A stretch of DNA of 55,641 nt from Paractinoplanes tereljensis (lineage in GTDB: Bacteria > Actinomycetota > Actinomycetes > Mycobacteriales > Micromonosporaceae). Below the pieces are notes generated by a model. The model was not told the DNA's origin. It ran no database searches and saw nothing but the letters and a program-made list of their open reading frames with translations. The number at the start of each line of letters is the position of its first letter. The stretch's first letter is position 1. The stretch is from contig NZ_BOMY01000032.1 of the NCBI RefSeq assembly GCF_016862435.1, positions 1 through 55,641 on the forward strand, given 5' to 3'. The position numbers were made by a program, and so were the translations under genes. Positions 23,818-32,432 of this stretch are shown one piece after another.

Positions 23818-26800
23818 TTGACCTCGATCTTTGGGACGGCGCCCGGGGCGTTCTCCGACCTCGAGGTGATCTCGCAGCTCGGGCGTGGTGCCGAGACGGT
23901 CGTCTACCGTGTCCGCCGACACGGCGACGAGTACACGTTGAAGGTGCTGACCTCGGCCGATGCGAAAAAGGCCCTGGCCACGGTGCGGCGCGAGGCCGCC
24001 CTGCTCGGCTGCGTGGGCCACCCGTTGCTGCCCAAGATCTTCGAGGTCGGCGAGACCGCCGCCGGCCCGTACCTGATCCTCGAGTACATCGACGGCTCCC
24101 CGCTGTCGCACCGGCTGCGCCAGGAGCGGCTGGACGAGCCGGCCGCGGTGCGGCTCGCCATCGACCTGGCCGGGCCGCTGGCCGCCGCGCACCGGGCCGG
24201 CCTGGTGCACCGGGACGTCAAACCGGACAACGTGATCATGGAGCCGGCCGGCACCGGCCGGCTCATCGACTTCGGACTCGCCGCCCGCCGCGGTGCCCCC
24301 GACGACCGGGTGGCCGGCACGCTTCTCTACAGCGCCCCGGAGCAGACCGGCATGCTCAAACGGCCGGTCGACGGCCGCTCCGACCTCTACGCGCTGGGCG
24401 TGCTGCTGCACGAGTGCGTCACCGGCCAGGTGCCCTACCAGGCCAAGGACGCCGGCGAACTGATCCGGCTGCACGCCACCGCCCCGGTTCCGGACGCCCG
24501 CGACATGCGGCCCGACCTGTCACCCACGATGGCCGCGATCATCGCCACCCTGATGGCCAAGGACCCGGACGACCGCTACCAGAGCGGCGAGAGCCTGCTG
24601 AACGACCTGCGCCGGCTGGCCGAGGACCCGGGCACCCGGTTCCCGGTGGCCGCCGACCAGCGGACCGTCCAGCCGATCGGTCCGCATCGTCTGGTCGGCC
24701 GCGACCAGGAGGTGATCGCGCTGGCCCACCGCTGGCTGCGGGCCCGCGAGGGCGGCGGGGGAGCGGCCGTGGTCGAGGGCCCGGCCGGGGCCGGCAAGAC
24801 CCGCCTGGTCCGGGAGCTGACCGACGCCGTCGTGGTCGACGGCGACCTGGTGCTGTACGGCAAGTGCGTGCCCGACGACCCGGTGCCGCTGGCGCCGCTG
24901 CGGGGCGCGGTCGAGCGCTACCTGAAAACCGTGGAACGGCTGCCGACGGCCGAGCGGGACGACGCCATCCAGCGGCTGACCCGGGCGGCCGGGCGCGGCG
25001 GCCCGCTGCTGCGCACGCTGTCGCCGCTGCTGGCCGACCTGGTGCAGGCGCCCGAGATCGGCGAACTCAACCACCACGAGCAGTTCGTCAACGCCGTCGC
25101 GTCGTTCCTGATCGGGCTGGCCGACGAGTTCCAGGGTGCCGTCCTGCACATCGACGACGTGCAGTGGCTCGACGGGCCGACCCGGCGGGTGCTGCGGCAC
25201 GTGACCAGCCGGCTGACCGGCACCCCGCTGCTGGTCATCGCGACCAGCCGGGACGACGCCGCCAGCACCGCCGCGCTGACCCGGTTCGGCATCGACATGG
25301 ATGCCACCCTCGACACCCGCATCCCGCTCGGCCCGCTCGACTCGGACGCGGTGGTCGAGCTGGTCGCCGAGCATCTGGGCGCGGTCCGGCTGCCGGCCGA
25401 GCAGATCGGCGAACTGGCCGTCCGGGCCGGCGGCAACCCGTTCACCGTCGGCGAGTACGTCCGGGCCGTCTTCGACGCCGGCCTGATCACCCCGTCCTGG
25501 ACCGGCTGGCGGCTGGTCCAGTCCGGACTGGACCGTCTCGAACCGTCCGGCGACGCGATCGAGCTGGTGCTGCAGCGCATCGACACCCTCGGCCTGCAGA
25601 GCCGCCAGCTGCTGGCGGCCGGCGCGGCCGGCGGGCGCTACTTCCCGACCGAACTGGTGGCGCAGGTCTGCGACATCGATCCGCGGCAGGCCCGGGCCAT
25701 GCTCACCGAGGCCGAGTCGCGGCGGCTGGTGACCGCGGCCGGGCCGGACGCGTTCCGCTTCCTGCACGACCGGATCCGGGAGGCGCTGCTCGCCACCCTC
25801 GACGTGGCGTCGCTGCGCCGGCTGCACCAGCGCATCGCCGAGGTGCTGGAGGCGTCCGCGCCGGACGACCGCCGCTTCGTCTACTCGATCGCCCGGCACT
25901 ACGCGCTGGGCGAGACCGAACGCCGGCCGCATCGGGTCTACCTCAGCGGGTTCGCGGCCGGCCGGCTGGCGCTGGCCGAGCACGCCCCGGCCGAGGCGCG
26001 CGAGTTCCTGCAGGTCGCCGCGAGCGCGGCCACCGCGGCCGGGGTCACCCCGCAGCCCGACTTCCTGCTCGCCCTGGGCACCAGCTGCGCCCGCTCCGGC
26101 CGGTTCGCCGAGGCGCTGCGGCACCTGGACGGCGCGCTGCGCGGCGAACCGGACCGGCTGCACCGGGCCGAGATCCTGGCCCAGGTGGCGCTGGTGCACA
26201 ACAGCGCGTGGAACCCGGACAAGGCGTTCGAGGCGGTCCGGCGCGGTCTGGCCGAGGTTGGCGCGCCGCTGCCGAACAGCAAGTTCGCCCTGATCATGAG
26301 CACCGTCTGGTCGATGCTTGTCGGCCTGATCGTGGGCCGCACCCGGCTGGGCTTCGGTTCGGCCCGCGGCCGCGCCCGCCAGCGCTTCCGGGTGCAGGCG
26401 GTGCTGTGTGACATCGCCACCTTCGCGCTGTCCATGCGGATGCGCCGGGCGATGCGCGCGACGATGAGCTTCCGCGCGATCTACCCGATCAACCGGCTCG
26501 GCCCGGGCCGGGAGTACGCCCAGCACATGGCCGGTCTCGGGGTGATCGCCGACGTGGCCGGCCGGGCCAAGCTGGCGACCGGCCTGTTCGACCGGGCCGC
26601 CGCGGTGGCCGCCGACATCGGCGACCCGGAACTGGTCGGCTACGTCGAATGGAAGCGCGGCGCCGGCAGCCACCTGGGCGGCCACGACGACGAGGGGCAG
26701 GTCTGGAGCCGGGTCCTGCTCGAGCACGAGCGGTGGCTGGAGCTCGGCGACTACCTGACCGGCGTGTCGACGGTCGCCATGCAGTACTTCAAGCGCGGCT

Positions 26801-29073
26801 GCACCGCCGAGGCCGAGGCGTGGTACCAACGCGGCCGGGCCCGGCTCGGCCCGGGCGCGCAGGCCGAGGGGGCCGCGATCGGCGCGGTCGCGGTCGTTCT
26901 CGCCGCGCAGCGCGGCCGGCCCGAGGAGGCCGCGGCCAAGCTCGAGACGATGCAGCGCTTCCAGAAGGCCAACCCCGAAAACCCCATGCAACAGATCAAT
27001 GTGTACGGGGCCCGGATAGTCGCCCTGGTCGAGGAGAGCGTGCTCGGCGAGCCGTTCGAACGGTGCACCGCCGAGTTCGCCGCGCTCGGCCTGAAACCCC
27101 AGGCGATGGTCCCGGAGCAGCGGGTCTACTACGTCTTCGAGGCGCTCGGCCGGCTGGCCCGGTGCCATCAGGGCGGGTCCGACCGGGCCGCCGCCGAGGC
27201 CGCCGTGGCCCGGTTGGCGACGATGGCCGACACCAAGCCGCTGCGGGCCTGGCACCTGGTGACCCGGGCCGACGTCGAGGTGCTCAACGGCCGTCCGGAC
27301 GACGCGATCCGCACGCTGTCGGCCGCCGAGGCCGAGCTGGTGCCGCTGGACGCGCCGCTGATCGGCTACGAGGCGGCCCGGGTGCGGGCCCGCGCGCTGG
27401 GCGCCCTCGACCAGCCCGCCCCGGCCGCGCACCACGCCAAGCTCGCCCAGATGATCGCGATCGACCAGCGCTGGCCGCAGCGGGTCCGCTGGATCACCGA
27501 CGAGTTCCGGATCGACGAGCTCACCTCGACCAACCCGGGCACCATCACCACCACGACCAACCACAGCGCCGAACCGCACAACCCGACCCGCTACCAGCGC
27601 CGCCTCGAAGCGTTGCAGCAGGTCAGCCTGGCCTCGGCGACGGTGCTGGACCCGAGCGCGCTGGCCCGGGTGGCGCTCGACGAGACGCTGCGCATCATGG
27701 GCGCCGAGCGGGCCTTCCTGTTCCTGCTCGACCGCGAGCGCAACCAGCTGGTGCCGCACGTCGGCCGGGACGGCCAGGGCAACGACATCCGCGAACTGAC
27801 CGGGTACAGCTCGACCCTGGTCGAGCGGGTGCGGCGCTCGGGCGAGCCACTGGTGGTGACCGGCAGCGAGGAGGGCGTGGCGCTCGGCTCGCAGAGCGTG
27901 CAGGTCCATGGCCTGCGTAGCATCCTGATCGCCCCGCTCCAGCTGGACGGCCGGCTGCGCGGCGTGGTCTACCTGGACAGCCGGGTCGCCAAGGGCGTGT
28001 TCACCGCCGACGACGTCGACATCCTCAAGGCCATCACCAACCACATCGCGGTGTCGCTGGAGACCGCCCGGGCCGCGCAGCTGGAGGTCGCGGTGCAGAC
28101 GGCCCGCCGGCAGCGGGACGTGGCCGAGACGCTGCGCGCGGCGATGGCCGACCAGAGCTCGTCACTCGACCCCGACGAGGTGATGGAACGCCTGCTCACC
28201 AGCCTGGCCGGCACCCTGCGCGGGGACACCGCCGCGCTGCTGACCTGGGTGGACCGCGACCGGCTGACGGTCGCCGCGACCTACGGCGTCACCGCGCCGG
28301 TCGGCACCGAGGTGCACCCGCTGCCGCGGGAGCTCTACGAACTGGCCGGCCCGCGGGTGCGCACCGTGTTCCCGGGCGACCGGCCGCCGTTCGCCGGCGT
28401 GCTCGGCGCGCTGCGCTGCTGGTGGGCGATCCCGGCGGTGCAGGGAGCCGAGCCGTTCGGCGTCCTGCTGGTGGGGGCGACCGCCGAGGACGTGATGACC
28501 GAGGCGCAGATCCAGATGGCCGCGGCGATCGCCGGGCAGGGCATGACCGCGTACGAGAACGCCCGCCTGTTCAGCCAGGTGCGGGCGATGGCCACGATGG
28601 ACGGGCTCACCGGCCTGTTCAACCGCAACCACTTCTTCGCCGAGGCCGAGGGGCAGCTGGCCGCCGCCCGGGCCGAGCGGCGGCCGATCGCCGCCATCAT
28701 GGTCGACATCGACCACTTCAAACGCATCAACGACACGTACGGGCACCCGGTCGGCGACGAGGTGATCCGGGCGGTGGCGTCCCGGCTACGCGACGGCCTC
28801 GCCGACGGGGACGTGGTCGGCCGGTACGGCGGCGAGGAGTTCGCGGTGGTCACCCCGCGGGTGCCCGCGGTCGAGCTGGCCGAGCGGCTGCACCGGACGG
28901 TGTCCGGCGAGCCGATCCCGACCACGGTGGGCCTGCTGCCGGTTACCATCAGCGTCGGCGTGGCCGCGCTGGACGGCGGTGACCAGGACCTGCGACAACT
29001 GCTGGCGCACGCCGACGGTGCCCTCTACCAGGCCAAGCGCACCGGCCGCAATCGAGTCTGCACCTACGCCTGA
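23818..29073 (+). CDS. Ser/Thr kinase - AAA/STAND ATPase - GAF - GAF-like - GGDEF diguanylate cyclase
   Basis: 1751-aa signalling protein. Kinase domain about 15-265: glycine loop LGRGAETVVY (21-30), Lys42, HRDVKPDN (131-138), DFG (151-153) and APE present, so it should be active. AAA_16-type ATPase about 290-560: Walker A GPAGAGKT (321-328), Walker B LHIDDVQW. A long helical, TPR-like region follows to about 1250. A GAF domain lies near 1285-1430 and a second GAF-like region near 1450-1580. The GGDEF domain occupies about 1588-1751 with GGEEF at 1671-1675, an active cyclase signature. The inhibitory RxxD site reads ADGD, so classical product inhibition is unlikely. The start is TTG at 23818, 5 nt after GGAAGGA. 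No membrane segment is seen. It would turn a kinase/ATPase-gated input into c-di-GMP. Confidence 0.93.
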   Translation: MTSIFGTAPGAFSDLEVISQLGRGAETVVYRVRRHGDEYTLKVLTSADAKKALATVRREAALLGCVGHPLLPKIFEVGETAAGPYLILEYIDGSPLSHRLRQERLDEPAAVRLAIDLAGPLAAAHRAGLVHRDVKPDNVIMEPAGTGRLIDFGLAARRGAPDDRVAGTLLYSAPEQTGMLKRPVDGRSDLYALGVLLHECVTGQVPYQAKDAGELIRLHATAPVPDARDMRPDLSPTMAAIIATLMAKDPDDRYQSGESLLNDLRRLAEDPGTRFPVAADQRTVQPIGPHRLVGRDQEVIALAHRWLRAREGGGGAAVVEGPAGAGKTRLVRELTDAVVVDGDLVLYGKCVPDDPVPLAPLRGAVERYLKTVERLPTAERDDAIQRLTRAAGRGGPLLRTLSPLLADLVQAPEIGELNHHEQFVNAVASFLIGLADEFQGAVLHIDDVQWLDGPTRRVLRHVTSRLTGTPLLVIATSRDDAASTAALTRFGIDMDATLDTRIPLGPLDSDAVVELVAEHLGAVRLPAEQIGELAVRAGGNPFTVGEYVRAVFDAGLITPSWTGWRLVQSGLDRLEPSGDAIELVLQRIDTLGLQSRQLLAAGAAGGRYFPTELVAQVCDIDPRQARAMLTEAESRRLVTAAGPDAFRFLHDRIREALLATLDVASLRRLHQRIAEVLEASAPDDRRFVYSIARHYALGETERRPHRVYLSGFAAGRLALAEHAPAEAREFLQVAASAATAAGVTPQPDFLLALGTSCARSGRFAEALRHLDGALRGEPDRLHRAEILAQVALVHNSAWNPDKAFEAVRRGLAEVGAPLPNSKFALIMSTVWSMLVGLIVGRTRLGFGSARGRARQRFRVQAVLCDIATFALSMRMRRAMRATMSFRAIYPINRLGPGREYAQHMAGLGVIADVAGRAKLATGLFDRAAAVAADIGDPELVGYVEWKRGAGSHLGGHDDEGQVWSRVLLEHERWLELGDYLTGVSTVAMQYFKRGCTAEAEAWYQRGRARLGPGAQAEGAAIGAVAVVLAAQRGRPEEAAAKLETMQRFQKANPENPMQQINVYGARIVALVEESVLGEPFERCTAEFAALGLKPQAMVPEQRVYYVFEALGRLARCHQGGSDRAAAEAAVARLATMADTKPLRAWHLVTRADVEVLNGRPDDAIRTLSAAEAELVPLDAPLIGYEAARVRARALGALDQPAPAAHHAKLAQMIAIDQRWPQRVRWITDEFRIDELTSTNPGTITTTTNHSAEPHNPTRYQRRLEALQQVSLASATVLDPSALARVALDETLRIMGAERAFLFLLDRERNQLVPHVGRDGQGNDIRELTGYSSTLVERVRRSGEPLVVTGSEEGVALGSQSVQVHGLRSILIAPLQLDGRLRGVVYLDSRVAKGVFTADDVDILKAITNHIAVSLETARAAQLEVAVQTARRQRDVAETLRAAMADQSSSLDPDEVMERLLTSLAGTLRGDTAALLTWVDRDRLTVAATYGVTAPVGTEVHPLPRELYELAGPRVRTVFPGDRPPFAGVLGALRCWWAIPAVQGAEPFGVLLVGATAEDVMTEAQIQMAAAIAGQGMTAYENARLFSQVRAMATMDGLTGLFNRNHFFAEAEGQLAAARAERRPIAAIMVDIDHFKRINDTYGHPVGDEVIRAVASRLRDGLADGDVVGRYGGEEFAVVTPRVPAVELAERLHRTVSGEPIPTTVGLLPVTISVGVAALDGGDQDLRQLLAHADGALYQAKRTGRNRVCTYA

Positions 29074-29100
29074 GCAGGCTGCCCACCCAGGCAAAGAGCA

Positions 29101-29149
29101 TTGACACATTTGCCTGTGTCGATACAGCCTGGCCTGACATCGTTGTCAG
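29101..29149 (+). promoter_or_regulatory. Promoter with two operator-like inverted repeats upstream of GH92
   Basis: TTGACA (29101-29106) is a good -35; TACAGC sits 16 nt downstream as a poor -10. Within the spacer, GACACA (29103-29108) and TGTGTC (29115-29120) are inverted arms. A second repeat, CTGACA-TCGT-TGTCAG (29134-29149), ends just before the ribosome site. The placement suits repression by a LacI/ROK-type sugar regulator. Confidence 0.5.
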
Positions 29150-29163
29150 AGGAGGAGTCCGCC

Positions 29164-32001
29164 ATGCTCCGCACTCGTGTCCTCGCCGTTCTCGCCGGCC
29201 TGGCCGTGACCATTCCGATCGGAACGGTGGCGCCGGCCGCTGCCGCCCCGCCCGATCTCGCCGCCCTGGTCAATCCGTTCATCGGCAGCACCAACCTGGG
29301 CAACGCCTATCCCGGCGCGGTCCGGCCGTTCGGCATGCTGGCCTGGAGCCCGCAGACCTCCCGGGGCAATCAGGTGTCCACCCCGGCGCCCGGCGGCTAC
29401 CAGTACACCGCCACCAAGATCCGCGGGCTGAGCCTGACCCACCTCAGCGGCGTCGGCTGCTCCGGCGCCAACGGCGACATCCCGATCATGCCGCTGGCCG
29501 GCGCGATCGCCGGCTCGCCCAGCGCCGACACCACCGACGCCGTCTACGCGAGCACGTTCGCGCACACCAACGAGGCGGCCGAGCCCGGCTACTACCGGGT
29601 CGGCCTGGACAGCGGGGCCGGGGCCGAGCTCACCGTCACCGACCGCACCGGGATCGGCAACTTCACCTTCCCCGCCGACAAGCCCGCGAGCCTGCTGTTC
29701 CGCACCTCGATGTCGGAGACCGGCAGCGCCGACGCGAGCGTGCACCTCGACCCGGCCACCCGCACGATCACCGGCTCGGTAAGCGCCGGGAACTTCTGCG
29801 GGCCGCAGAGCACCGACAACACCCACGCGTACTACACGCTGCACTTCGTCGCGACCCTCGACCAGCCGTTCGCGGCCGTCGGCACCTGGAAAGACGGCAC
29901 GCTCACCCCGGACAGCACCGACGCGACCGGTGGCAGCGGCTGGACCAGCGCCGGGCGGCCGGTCGCCGGGAAAGGCTCGGGCGGTTACGTGACGTTCGCA
30001 CCGGGGACGACCGCGGTCACCATGCGGGTGGCCATCTCGTACACCTCGCTGGCCGGCGCCGAAGCCAATCTGGCCGCGGAGTCACCGGCGGAACTCGGCT
30101 TCGCTGAGGTCCGGGCGAATGCCCGGGCCGCCTGGAACACGCGGCTGGCCAAGGTCCGCATTGATGGCGGCACCGCGGACCAGCGCACCACGTTCTACAC
30201 CGCGCTTTACCACTCCGCGCTGGAACCGACCCTGACCAGCGACGTCGACGGCAGCTACTACGGCGCCGACTCGCAGGTTCACGTGATCAAGAAACCGCAG
30301 AAAGCTCAATACGGCACCTTCTCCGGCTGGGACGTCTACCGGGCCCAGGTGCAGCTGCTCGCGCTGCTCGACCGGCGGCAGGCCAGTGACTATGCGCAGT
30401 CGCTGTTCAACTACGCCACCCAGCGCGACGGCGAGTGGGACCGCTGGCTGTTGCAGCACGGCAAGACCGCGGTGATGTCCGGCGACCCGGCCGCGGCCAC
30501 CATCGCCGCGATCTACGCGTTCGGGGCCCGCGACTTCGACGCCCGTGGCGCCTTGAAATCCCTGGTGCACGCGGCGACCGTGCCCACCGCCAACGACGAG
30601 AGCGACCTGGGGTGCCCGGTCGAGTGCTTCGGGCAGCGGCCGTCGCTCGAGGAGTACATGTCGCTCGGCTACGTGCCGGCCGACGACTGCCACTGCTGGG
30701 GCGGCGCCGCCGAGACCCTGGAGGACGCGGCCGCCGACTACGGCATCGCCCAGCTGGCTCTCGCGCTCGGCGACCGCTCGACCTACCGCACCTTCCTGGC
30801 CCGCTCGCTCAACTGGCGCAACGTCTTCGACCCGCAGGCCACCGCCGATCCCGGGCTGGCCCACAACATCCGCGAGCACGTCACCGCGATCACCGCGAGC
30901 GGCGAGAACCCGCCCAGCGAGGGTAAGGCGCAGGCGCTCGACGGCGACAAGGGCACCAAGTGGCTGACCTTCGCCACCACCGGCTGGGTCGCCGCCCAGC
31001 TGGACGCGCCGCTGACCGTCGACCACTACGCGCTGACCTCCGGCAACGACGAGCCGGGCCGCGACCCGGTCGATTGGGAGTTGCAGGGCTCGGCCGACGG
31101 CAGCACCTGGACCACGCTCGACGCCCAGACCGGGCAGAAATTCGACAAGCGTGGGCAGACGGCCGAATATGCCGTGGCGACGCCGCAGCCCTATGCGAAT
31201 TACCGCCTGAACGTCACGAAGAACGGCGGCGAGGACATCGTGCAGCTCGGTGAGCTGGAACTGGCCGACCCGGCGGTCGCCACCCCGGCCCCGATCGACA
31301 GCCCGTACGTCGGCTGGATGCGCGATCGCTACCGCGACGGCACCTGGGCCGAGGGGTTCACCCCGTCCACCCAGACCGGCTTCGTCGAGGGCAGCAGCGC
31401 CCAGTACACCTGGATGGTCTACTCCGACGTGCTTACTCTCGCCGAGCGGATGGGCGGGCTGGACGTGGCGACCGAGCGGCTCGACGCGTTCTTCCGCAAC
31501 CCCGACGGCACGTTCGACCTCAGTGCCAAGAAGGCCACCCGGTTCGACGCCACCAACGAGCCGGACATCCAGACGCCGTACCTCTACAACTACTTCGGCG
31601 CCGCCTACAAGACACAGGAGACCGTGCGGGCGATCATCGACACGAAGTGGAGCAACGGCACCGGCGGCATTCCCGGCAACGACGACGCCGGCACGATGAG
31701 CGCCTGGTACGTGCTGTCCGCCCTCGGCCTCTACCCGACCGTGCCCACCCGGGCCGAGCTCGCCCTGACCACGCCGCTGTTCCCGCACGCCTCGGTGCGG
31801 CTGGGCGGTGGCGGCAAACTGACCATCGATGCGGCGGGCACCGGACCGTACGTCCAGGGCCTGACGGTCAACGACCGGGCGACCACGAAGGGCTGGTTGC
31901 CGGCGCGCACGGTCCTCGCCGGGGGCCACCTCGCGTACACCCTGGGCACGTCACCCAGCGCGTGGGGCAGCGGCCCCGGCGACGTACCCCCGCAGAACTG
32001 A
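29164..32001 (+). CDS. Secreted GH92 alpha-mannosidase with F5/8-type domain
   Basis: 945-aa exported exo-alpha-mannosidase of glycoside hydrolase family 92. A signal peptide ends near AAAAPP. The N-terminal GH92 beta-sandwich begins VNPFIGSTNLGNAYPGAVRPFGM. The (alpha/alpha)6 catalytic part includes FSGWDVYRAQVQLLALLD and PYLYNYFGAAYKTQETVR, with GGIPGNDDAGTMSAWYVLSALG near the end, a strong family signature carrying catalytic acids. A discoidin-like F5/8 C insert (about 600-720; GKAQALDGDKGTKWLTF...) interrupts the catalytic region. The ATG at 29164 follows AGAGGAGGAG. It acts outside the cell on alpha-1,2/1,3-mannosides, such as fungal mannan or N-glycans; a GH76 endo-mannanase gene lies 21 kb downstream. 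Confidence 0.95.
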   Translation: MLRTRVLAVLAGLAVTIPIGTVAPAAAAPPDLAALVNPFIGSTNLGNAYPGAVRPFGMLAWSPQTSRGNQVSTPAPGGYQYTATKIRGLSLTHLSGVGCSGANGDIPIMPLAGAIAGSPSADTTDAVYASTFAHTNEAAEPGYYRVGLDSGAGAELTVTDRTGIGNFTFPADKPASLLFRTSMSETGSADASVHLDPATRTITGSVSAGNFCGPQSTDNTHAYYTLHFVATLDQPFAAVGTWKDGTLTPDSTDATGGSGWTSAGRPVAGKGSGGYVTFAPGTTAVTMRVAISYTSLAGAEANLAAESPAELGFAEVRANARAAWNTRLAKVRIDGGTADQRTTFYTALYHSALEPTLTSDVDGSYYGADSQVHVIKKPQKAQYGTFSGWDVYRAQVQLLALLDRRQASDYAQSLFNYATQRDGEWDRWLLQHGKTAVMSGDPAAATIAAIYAFGARDFDARGALKSLVHAATVPTANDESDLGCPVECFGQRPSLEEYMSLGYVPADDCHCWGGAAETLEDAAADYGIAQLALALGDRSTYRTFLARSLNWRNVFDPQATADPGLAHNIREHVTAITASGENPPSEGKAQALDGDKGTKWLTFATTGWVAAQLDAPLTVDHYALTSGNDEPGRDPVDWELQGSADGSTWTTLDAQTGQKFDKRGQTAEYAVATPQPYANYRLNVTKNGGEDIVQLGELELADPAVATPAPIDSPYVGWMRDRYRDGTWAEGFTPSTQTGFVEGSSAQYTWMVYSDVLTLAERMGGLDVATERLDAFFRNPDGTFDLSAKKATRFDATNEPDIQTPYLYNYFGAAYKTQETVRAIIDTKWSNGTGGIPGNDDAGTMSAWYVLSALGLYPTVPTRAELALTTPLFPHASVRLGGGGKLTIDAAGTGPYVQGLTVNDRATTKGWLPARTVLAGGHLAYTLGTSPSAWGSGPGDVPPQN

Positions 32002-32010
32002 GCTTCGGTG

Positions 32011-32033
32011 AGCGGCGCGCTCAGCGCGCCGCT
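32011..32033 (+). terminator. Perfect 10-bp hairpin after GH92
   Basis: AGCGGCGCGC (32011-32020), loop TCA, GCGCGCCGCT (32024-32033). It begins 10 nt after the GH92 stop and ends 12 nt before the DUF6394 start. Without a U-run it is probably a strong GC hairpin terminator of the GH92 message. Confidence 0.6.
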
Positions 32034-32038
32034 ACCGT
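32033..32038 (+). promoter_or_regulatory. Candidate leaderless -10 (TACCGT)
   Basis: TACCGT ends 7 nt before the ATG at 32046, which lacks a Shine-Dalgarno sequence. It abuts the GH92 terminator hairpin, so transcription could restart immediately after it. Confidence 0.35.
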
Positions 32039-32045
32039 AAGCGCC

Positions 32046-32432
32046 ATGAGTTTGGAAAAGGTCGTCTTCGGCTTCTTCGTGCTGCTGGCGGCCACGCTGA
32101 ACTTCGGCTTCTTCATCGGCGACATCTCCAGCCCGGAGCTGCACAACGTCTACGAGTTGTTCGCGGCGGTGGTGGTCAGCCTGATCGCCACCGTGCTGAA
32201 GTTCGGCGACCGCACCCAGATCGGCGCGGTCCACCTCGCCACCAGCCTGGTCGCCGACCTCCAACTCATCGCGGCCGCTCTGATGTGGGCGTACGCCACG
32301 CAGATCTCCTCGGCCGGGCTGGACGCCGAGGCGATGGCCGGCGTCGTGTCGCTGTCCGGCGGCGCGCTGCTGGCCAACCTCGTCTCGGTCGCCCTGCTGG
32401 TGATCGAGACGACGACGTTCCACCGCCGATGA
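32046..32432 (+). CDS. DUF6394-family membrane protein
   Basis: 128-aa protein with four predicted helices, starting MSLEKVVFGFFVLLAATLNF. The stretches HNVYELFAAVVVSLIATVLK and FGDRTQIGAVHLATSLVADL are very strongly conserved in the DUF6394 family, which I know mostly from proteobacteria. The stop overlaps the start of the potassium-channel gene (ATGA), so the two are co-translated. The obvious inference is an accessory subunit of the channel; no biochemical role is known to me. Confidence 0.85.
   Translation: MSLEKVVFGFFVLLAATLNFGFFIGDISSPELHNVYELFAAVVVSLIATVLKFGDRTQIGAVHLATSLVADLQLIAAALMWAYATQISSAGLDAEAMAGVVSLSGGALLANLVSVALLVIETTTFHRR

Noticed and set aside
24520..28044. Minus-strand open frame of 1174 codons
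   Set aside because: It is antisense to the kinase-ATPase-cyclase gene, whose motifs are all in frame on the plus strand. Its translation is Gly/Arg/His/Gln-rich without any domain, typical of high-GC shadow frames.
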